This document shows, in pieces, positions 58,261-64,000 of a stretch of DNA of 64,000 nt. The stretch comes from Desmodesmus armatus. Lineage: Eukaryota; Chlorophyta; Chlorophyceae; Sphaeropleales; Scenedesmaceae. The stretch is from NCBI GenBank assembly GCA_007449985.2, contig VIIQ02000288.1, forward strand, positions 1 to 64,000. The letters are read 5' to 3'. The notes beneath the pieces were generated by a model, which was given only the letters and a program-made list of their open reading frames with translations, did not search any database and had not been told where the DNA came from. The translations under genes were made by a program, and so were the position numbers. Within the stretch, counting starts at the first letter, position 1. Every line of letters starts with the position of its first letter.

Positions 58261-59770
58261 CAGGGTAAGCAAGTTACAAGAGCGGAGTCAAGCAACAGAA
58301 GCTACCCCTCAAGGGCTCTGGCAAGAGGATGGCGCAACCTGACCGGCGCCACCCTGTGAAGGGGCAGACCACCACCCTCACCACATGGTCAAATGAGCGG
58401 CGCATTGCAGCGCAGCCTGCTGAAAGCAGACACCAGGGCTCCACCACGCACCCGCAAATTGTCTACGATAGTCACTGCCGGCTGTCGCGCAGGCGGAACT
58501 GCAGAAACTATACAAAAGCAAAGTGACACCACACGGCTGAACTCGCCTGGAACGGAACGCCGCGCAAGGCGGCACAATGGCTAAGTCACTAGCACCCCCT
58601 GCCGGGCTGTACACACCAACCTTGGCTGGTAGCATGAACCGGCCCCCACAGTATGCACAAAACCACTCACCACTCACCACTAATGCTGAAACCAAACCCC
58701 AACCCCCATCCCTACTGCATCGCAGCAGCAGAAGCCCACCCCCATTTTTTTGTAGATGGGATGTTTTGGTGGGCCCAAAATGTCCCGTCCAAGGACCCCC
58801 ACTCCCAGAAAAGGCCCATCAAGCATCCCCTGGCAGCACAAGGCGGGGCCCGGTGCCATCCCCCACCGCGTACAACACCCCCGGCTGCTGCCATTTGGCG
58901 GCGAACCGCTCCGGCAGCAACTAAGTTTTTTTTTTTTTTTTTTTTTTTTTCCAGGGTAAGCAAGTTACAAGAGCGGAGTCAAGCAACAGAAGCTACCCCT
59001 CAAGGGCTCTGGCAAGAGGATGGCGCAACCTGACCGGCGCCACCCTGTGAAGGGGCAGACCACCACCCTCACCACATGGTCAAATGAGCGGCGCATTGCA
59101 GCGCAGCCTGCTGAAAGCAGACACCAGGGCTCCACCACGCACCCGCAAATTGTCTACGATAGTCACTGCCGGCTGTCGCGCAGGCGGAACTGCAGAAACT
59201 ATACAAAAGCAAAGTGACACCACACGGCTGAACTCGCCTGGAACGGAACGCCGCGCAAGGCGGCACAATGGCTAAGTCACTAGCACCCCCTGCCGGGCTG
59301 TACACACCAACCTTGGCTGGTAGCATGAACCGGCCCCCCACAGTATGCACAAAACCACTCACCACTAATGCTGAAACCAAACCCAACCCCCATCCCTACT
59401 GCATCGCAGCAGCAGAAGCCCACCCCCATTTTTTTGTAGATGGGATGTTTTGGTGGGCCCAAAATGTCCCGTCCAAGGACCCCCACTCCCTGAAAAGGCC
59501 CATCAAGCATCCCCTGGCAGCACAAGGCGGGGCCCGGTGCCATCCCCACTGCGTACAACACCCCCGGCTGCTTTTTTTTTTTTTTAGGGTAGGCTTGTTA
59601 CATGAGCGGAGTCAAGCAACCACTGCCACCCCTCATTGGCTCTTGCAGGAGAATGGCGCAACCTGACAATCGCCACCCTTTGAGGAACAGGTTGCCCCAT
59701 CCTCCCGCTGGATCTTTTTATGGAGTGAACCACAGGTTGCTTGGTCCCGCCCAATGTAACTGATCACTTC

Positions 59771-59807
<37 letters not shown>

Positions 59808-59965
59808 GAGGGGGCACCACCACCCCTTGAGCAAGTTTCAAGAGCGGAGTCAAGCAACAGAAGCTACCCCTCAAGGGCTCTGGCAAGAGGATGGCGCAAC
59901 CTGACCGGCGCCACCCTGTGAAGGGGCAGACCACCACCCTCACCACATGGTCAAATGAGCGGCGC

Positions 59966-59981
59966 AAAAAAAAAAAAAAAA
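59966..59981 (+). mobile_element. Poly(A)-only insertion, 13-bp duplication
   Basis: Sixteen A between AAATGAGCGGCGC (59953-59965) and the same 13 bases at 59982-59994. Sister copies (58391-58403, 59082-59094) have a single AAATGAGCGGCGC running straight into ATTGCAGCG. Confidence 0.85.
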
Positions 59982-60527
59982 AAATGAGCGGCGCATTGCA
60001 GCGAACCCTGCTGAAAGCAGACACCAGGGCTCCACCACGCACCCGCAAATTTTTTTTTTTTTTTTTTTTCGAAGTGATCAGTAACATTGGGCGGGACCAA
60101 GCAACCTGTGGTTCACTCCATAAATTGTCTACGCAGCACCCGCAAATTGTCTACGATAGTCACTGCCGGCTGTCGCGCAGGCAGAAACTATACAAAAGCA
60201 AAGTGACACCACACGGCTAAACTCGCCTGGAATGGAACGCCGCGCAAGGCGGCACAATGGCTAAGTCACTAGCACCCCCTGCCGGGGTGTACACACCAAC
60301 CTTGGCTGGTGGCATGAACCGGCCCCCCACTGAGAGTTTTTTTTTTTTTTTTTTTTTCAGGGTAAGCAAGTTACAAGAGCGGAGTCAAGCAACAGAAGCT
60401 ACCCCTCAAGGGCTCTGGCAAGAGGATGGCGCAACCTGACCGGCGCCACCCTGTGAAGGGGCAGACCACCACCCTCACCACATGGTCAAATGAGCGGCGC
60501 ATTGCAGCGCAGCCTGCTGAAAGCAGA

Positions 60528-60559
60528 TTCCCTGGGGAAAAAAAAAAAAAAAAAAAAAA
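60528..60559 (+). mobile_element. 32-nt insertion: ten bases plus poly(A)
   Basis: TTCCCTGGGG plus 22 A between GAAAGCAGA (60519-60527) and GAAAGCAGA (60560-60568). The stub resembles the CCCTGG that ends LINE-A and SINE-C before their A-tails. Sister copies read CTGAAAGCAGACACC without interruption. Confidence 0.85.
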
Positions 60560-60977
60560 GAAAGCAGACACCAGGGCTCCACCACGCACCCGCAAATTGT
60601 CTACGATAGTCACTGCCGGCTGTCTGAGAGTCTTTGGGTGGCAGATGCTCCATGCAGCCGTCATGGTTGGGGGCGGTAGGGTGTATGCTGCCACTAACAT
60701 GCAGGAGTTGCTGAGGTGCTGCTGCCCGCAACCGCAGTGCCAACCGGGGCAGCAGCACCCTCCACAGCAGCAACAGCAGCAACAGCTGGGCCAGGCTGGG
60801 GGGATGCAACACCAGCAACAGCAGCAGGGACAGGTTGGGGAGGGAGGGCTGCTGCAGCCGCCGCCAACGCAGGCAGGCATGCTGCAGCAAGGGCAAGGTG
60901 GGGGTGGGGCAACACCCCAGCCGCAGCTGCGCAGCCAGGGGGGCGGTGGGGAAACACATCAGCAACTGCCACAGCAG

Positions 60978-61001
60978 AAAAAAAAAAAAAAAAAAAATAA
61001 A
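60978..61001 (+). mobile_element. Poly(A)-only insertion (one T), 13-bp duplication
   Basis: A run with a single T between ACTGCCACAGCAG at 60965-60977 and at 61002-61014. Copy 2 at 52324-52345 shows the uninterrupted ACTGCCACAGCAGCAGCAGC. Confidence 0.9.
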
Positions 61002-61199
61002 ACTGCCACAGCAGCAGCAGCAGCTCCAGCAGCAATTGCAGGCTCCAGCTCCGAGCCCGGACAGCTACCAGCTCGAGTCTCTGTCCCACCTCTTTGTGCA
61101 GTGCCCGGTGGCAGTGGCCGTATGGGCGTGGTTTGCGCAGGTGTGGCACAGGGTGCAGCCAGGGGAAACGGTAGACTTTAGCAGCACCCGCATCCTATT

Positions 61200-61236
61200 T
61201 TTTTTTTTTTTTGTTTTTTTTTTTTTTTTTGGAAGT
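61200..61236 (-). mobile_element. 37-nt insertion: poly(T) plus six bases of D
   Basis: T run (one G) and GGAAGT between GCATCCTATT at 61190-61199 and 61237-61246. GGAAGT is the final hexamer of retroposon D before its A-tail, in minus sense. Copy 2 (52513-52525) has one uninterrupted GCATCCTATTGCTAG. Confidence 0.88.
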
Positions 61237-61971
61237 GCATCCTATTGCTAGATGACAGCTCGGTGTGGCAGCCACCAGCGTAGCTGCGCCAGTTGTGGAC
61301 TTACCTACGCCTGCTGCTGCTTGAGTCCTTCTGGGTGGTTCGGTGTGCCAGTGAGGGCCGCCCGTACAGCAGTGCGGCTGTCACCCATAGGTTTAGGGCA
61401 GCACTGCAGCAGCAGCTCACGCAGGACTGGCTCAGGACACAAGGGGACATCCGCCTGAACTCTGGGGTGCCTTTGTCTTGGCTCCGGGGCCGCAACCCTG
61501 AGCTGCTGCCGGAGCGGTTCGCCGCCAAATGGCAGCAGCCGGGGGTGCTGTACGCAGTGGGGGACGGCACAGGGCCCCGCCTTGTGCTGCCAGGGGATGC
61601 TTGATGGGCCTCTTCTGGGAGTGGGGGTCCTTGGACGGGACATTTTGGGGCCACCAAAACATACAATCTACAACAAAATGGGGGTGGGCTTCTGCTGCTG
61701 CGATGCAGTAGGGATGGGGGTTGGGGTTTGGTTTCAGTGTTAGTGGTGAGTGGTTTTGTGCATACTTTGGGGGGCCGGTTCATGCTACCAGCCAAGGTTG
61801 GTGTGTACACCCCGGCAGGGGGTGCTAGTGACTTAGCCATTGTGCCGCCTTGCGCGGCGTTCCGTTCCAGGCGAGTTTAGTAGCCGTGTGGTGTCACTTT
61901 GCTTTTGTATAGTTTCTGCAGTACCGCCTGCGTGACAGCCGGCAGTGACTATCGTAGACAATTTGCGGGTG

Positions 61972-62180
61972 GTATAGAGGACACTGGGCGCACGGTCAGG
62001 CCCTGGATGCCCTTCGGGGCTGCTTCTCACGGAGCTGTCTGCACGGCCCTGCGATGGTGTCCCCTGCACAAGGGGTGCCGTGGGGTGGGTGTCACAACAG
62101 GTTGCCCCATCCTCCCGCTGGATCTTTTTATGGAGTGAACCACAGGTTGCTTGGTCCCGCCCAATGTAACTGATCACTTC

Positions 62181-62216
<36 letters not shown>
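61972..62216 (+). mobile_element. Retroposon D, longest plus-sense copy
   Basis: From GTATAGAGGACACTGGGCGC to TGTAACTGATCACTTCC and an A run of about 37. Flanked by AATTTGCGGGTG at 61960-61971 and 62217-62228. It lies in the LINE-A copy 3 3' UTR. Confidence 0.88.
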
Positions 62217-62222
<6 letters not shown>

Positions 62223-62230
62223 CGGGTGCG

Positions 62231-62252
62231 AAAAAAAAAAAAAAAAAAAAAA
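62231..62252 (+). mobile_element. Poly(A)-only insertion, 14-bp duplication
   Basis: Twenty-two A between AATTTGCGGGTGCG at 62217-62230 and 62253-62266. Because it sits in the right-hand duplication of the preceding D insertion, it probably came later. Confidence 0.85.
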
Positions 62253-62266
62253 AATTTGCGGGTGCG

Positions 62267-62481
62267 TGGTGGAGCCCTGGTGTCTGCTTTCAGCAGGCTG
62301 CGCTGCAATGCGCCGCTCATCTGACCATGTGGTGAGGGTGGTGGCTTGCCCTTCACAGGGTGGCGCCGGTCAGGTTGCGCCATCCTCTTGCCAGAGCCTT
62401 TAAGGGGTAGCTTTTGTTGATTGACTCCGCTCTTGTAACCTGCTCACCCTGAAGGAAGAAAAAAAAAAAAAAAAAAAAAAA
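62267..62481 (+). mobile_element. LINE-A copy 3 terminal tail and poly(A)
   Basis: TGGTGGAGCCCTGGTGTCTG to CTCTTGTAACCTGCTCACCC, then GAAGGAAG and A21. TGTAAC lies about 15-20 bases before the A run. This is the true 3' end of the copy that starts at 54676. Confidence 0.82.
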
Positions 62482-62690
62482 CACCCTGCCCTTGCTGCTG
62501 CTGCTGCTGCTGCTGTTGCAGCAGCAGCTGTGATCCCCATTCCCGCCCTGCCCTGTTGCTGTTGCTGCTGAGACTGCAGTGCTCCCGCCTGGCCCGGCTG
62601 CTGCTGCTGCTGCTGCTGTGGCCCCAGCCGGCACTGCTGCTGCGGACAGCAGCATTGCAGCAGCTCCTGCATGTTGGTGGCAGCATATAT
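62482..62690 (-). mobile_element. LINE-B ORF2 fragment (Gln-rich linker)
   Basis: Matches 44926-45128 of LINE-B: minus-strand codons for the Gln-rich linker and ATNMQELLQCCCPQQQC. It ends abruptly at a T-rich junction (ATATATATTTTTTTCAGGG), where LINE-A copy 4 starts. Confidence 0.8.
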
Positions 62691-64000
62691 ATTTTTTTCA
62701 GGGTAAGCAAGTTACAAGAGCGGAGTCAAGCAACAGAAGCTACCCCTCAAGGGCTCTGGCAAGAGGATGGCGCAACCTGACCGGCGCCACCCTGTGAAGG
62801 GGCAGACCACCACCCTCACCACATGGTCAAATGAGCGGCGCATTGCAGCGCAGCCTGCTGAAAGCAGACACCAGGGCTCCACCACGCACCCGCAAATTGT
62901 CTACGATAGTCACTGCCGGCTGTCGCGCAGGCGGAACTGCAGAAACTATACAAAAGCAAAGTGACACCACACGGCTGAACTCGCCTGGAACGGAACGCCA
63001 TGCAAGGCGGCACAATTTTTTTTTTTTTTTTTTTTTTTTTGGAAGTGATCAGTTACATTGGGCGGGACCAAGCAACCTGTGGTTCACTCCATAAAAAGAT
63101 CCAGCGGGAGGCGGCACAATGGCTAAGTCACTAGCACCCCTGCCGGGGTGTACAAACCAACCTTGGCTGGTAGCATGAACCGGCCCCCCACAGTATGCAC
63201 AAAACCACTCACCACTAATGCTGAAACCAAACCCCAACCCCCATTCCTACTGCATCGCAGCAGCAGAAGCCCACCCCCATTTTTTTGTAGATGGGATGTT
63301 TTGGTGGGCCCAAAATGTCCCGTCCAAGGACCCCCACTCCCAGAAGAGGCCCATCAAGCATCCCCTGGCAGCACAAGGCGGGGCCCGGTGCCATCCCCCA
63401 CTGCGTACAACACCCCGGCTGCTGCCATTTGGCGGCGAACCGCTCCGGCAGCAACTCAGGGTTGCGGCCCCGGAGCCAAGACAAAGGCACCCAGAGTTCA
63501 GGCGGATGTCCCTTGTGTCCTGAGCCAGTCCTGCGAGAGCTGCTGCTGCAGTGCTGCCCTAAACCTATGGGTGACAGCCGCACTGCTGTACGGGCGGCCC
63601 TCACTGGCACATCGAACCACCCAGAAGGACTCAAGCAGCAGCAGGCGTAGGTAAGTCCACAACTGGCGCAGCTGCGCTGGTGGCTGCCACACCGAGCTGT
63701 CATCCAGCAATAGGATGCGGGTGCTGCTAAAGTCTACCGTTTCCCTGGCTGCACCCTGTGCCACACCTGCGCAAACCACGCCCATACGGCCACTGCCACC
63801 GGGCACTGCACAAAGAGGTGGGACAGAGACTCGAGCTGGTAGCTGTCCAGGCTCGGAGCTGGAGCCTGCAATTGCTGCTGGAAAAAAAAAAAAAAAAATT
63901 GCTGCTGGAGCTGCTGCTGCTGCTGTGGCAGTAGCTGATGTGTTTCCCCACCGCCACCCTGGCTGCGCAGCTGCGGCTGGGGTGTTGCCGGGTGGGGTGG
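62691..64000 (-). mobile_element. LINE-A copy 4, minus sense, running off the window
   Basis: Tail at 62693-62900, 3' UTR to about 63365, then the ORF2 C-terminus on the minus strand (NPELLPERFAAKWQQ, LLLESFWVVR, LSHLFVQCP) up to the Gln-rich linker at the window edge. It is interrupted by a D tail (63017-63108, duplication AGGCGGCACAAT at 63005-63016 and 63109-63120) and by 16 A at 63882-63897. Small indels shift the frame (for example GGCACCCAGAG for GGCACCCCAGAG). Confidence 0.85.
63882..63897 (+). mobile_element. Poly(A)-only insertion, 11-bp duplication
   Basis: Sixteen A between ATTGCTGCTGG at 63871-63881 and 63898-63908. The equivalent site at 46278-46291 reads AATTGCTGCTGGAGCTGC without interruption. 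Confidence 0.88.

Larger units (their letters stand above)
58175..60623 (-). mobile_element. Stack of LINE-A tail insertions with nested SINE-C, D and poly(A) inserts
   Basis: In order: a tail-only stub (58175-58215, T run plus CAGGGTGAGCAAGTTATG); LINE-A 3' UTR piece 1 (58216-58925); piece 2 (58926-59572); a SINE-C tail piece (59573-59820) with a plus-sense D tail inside (59686-59802, duplication CCTTTGAGG); LINE-A piece 3 (59821-60336) with 16 A at 59966-59981 and a D tail at 60052-60135; LINE-A piece 4 (60337-60623) with a ten-base stub plus A run at 60528-60559. The whole stack occupies the CTGAGAGTCTTT site of copy 3. Confidence 0.8.
60624..61971 (+). mobile_element. LINE-A copy 3 continued: ORF2 C-terminus and 3' UTR
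   Basis: Resumes at CTGAGAGTCTTTGGGTGG and runs through the zinc knuckle to the ORF2 end LPGDA (stop 61602-61604) and the 3' UTR. It is interrupted by 60978-61001 (A only, duplication ACTGCCACAGCAG) and 61200-61236 (T plus GGAAGT, duplication GCATCCTATT), and has one nonsense change (CAGCTGCGCC to TAGCTGCGCC near 61281). The 3' UTR continues beyond the D insertion and ends with the tail 62267-62458 and an A run at 62459-62481. Confidence 0.85.

Noticed and set aside
42674..63020. T runs as Pol III terminators
   Set aside because: They are the complement of A-tails: each stands at the 3' end of a minus-sense element and is bordered by target duplications.

Overview
This is nuclear DNA of a eukaryote, most likely a chlorophycean (volvocalean) green alga; a Haematococcus-type genome would fit, but that is inference. 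The support is: genes split into many small exons with GT-AG introns that usually end in a CT-rich stretch plus GCAG; GC-rich coding sequence full of CAG/polyglutamine runs; long G and C homopolymers in introns; and TGTAA, the green-algal poly(A) signal, just upstream of the A-tails of the retroelements. There are no operons, ribosome binding sites or other bacterial features.

Gene half (about 3.9-35 kb). Five genes can be reconstructed exon by exon: (1) minus strand 6708-3983, a STELLO/DUF288-type Golgi glycosyltransferase-like protein; (2) plus strand 7175-10606, GDP-mannose 4,6-dehydratase, head to head with (1); (3) plus strand 11633-15168, an inositol-tetrakisphosphate 1-kinase family ATP-grasp kinase, with a duplicated dead exon in one intron; (4) plus strand 17509-26462, a HARP-domain SNF2 fork-remodelling helicase (SMARCAL1/ZRANB3 type) with a polyglutamine N-terminus and a C-terminal PIP box; (5) plus strand 28886-34988, cytosolic asparaginyl-tRNA synthetase with a WHEP-like insertion. 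Between (3) and (4) lies a small minus-strand gene (17074-15862) for an unrecognised, probably plastid-targeted single-pass membrane protein. GMD and STELLO both belong to Golgi glycan metabolism; the other genes look like unrelated housekeeping genes. Two reconstructions (the helicase and the kinase) each lack exactly one base, which suggests consensus errors or recent damage.

Repeat half (about 35-64 kb). A 4.45-kb satellite array (38225-42673) has about 30 monomers of 147 bp, with 153-bp variants. It is followed by 21 kb of nested retroelements. My working names are LINE-A and LINE-B (endonuclease/reverse transcriptase elements with a C-terminal zinc knuckle), SINE-C (tRNA-derived head with a consensus B box) and retroposon D. 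All four share a related 3' tail ending in TGTAAC, 12-16 nt before the poly(A). LINE-A copies lie in both orientations and are interrupted by insertions whose target-site duplications (TSDs) can be read directly, often with an uninterrupted paralogous copy in the same window to confirm the empty site.

The most unusual signal is a series of extremely short insertions. At least four consist only of adenines (16-24 nt) and several more carry only 6-18 nt of element next to the A/T run, yet each is flanked by a 6-14 bp duplication. They look like target-primed reverse transcription that stopped inside or just past the poly(A) tail.
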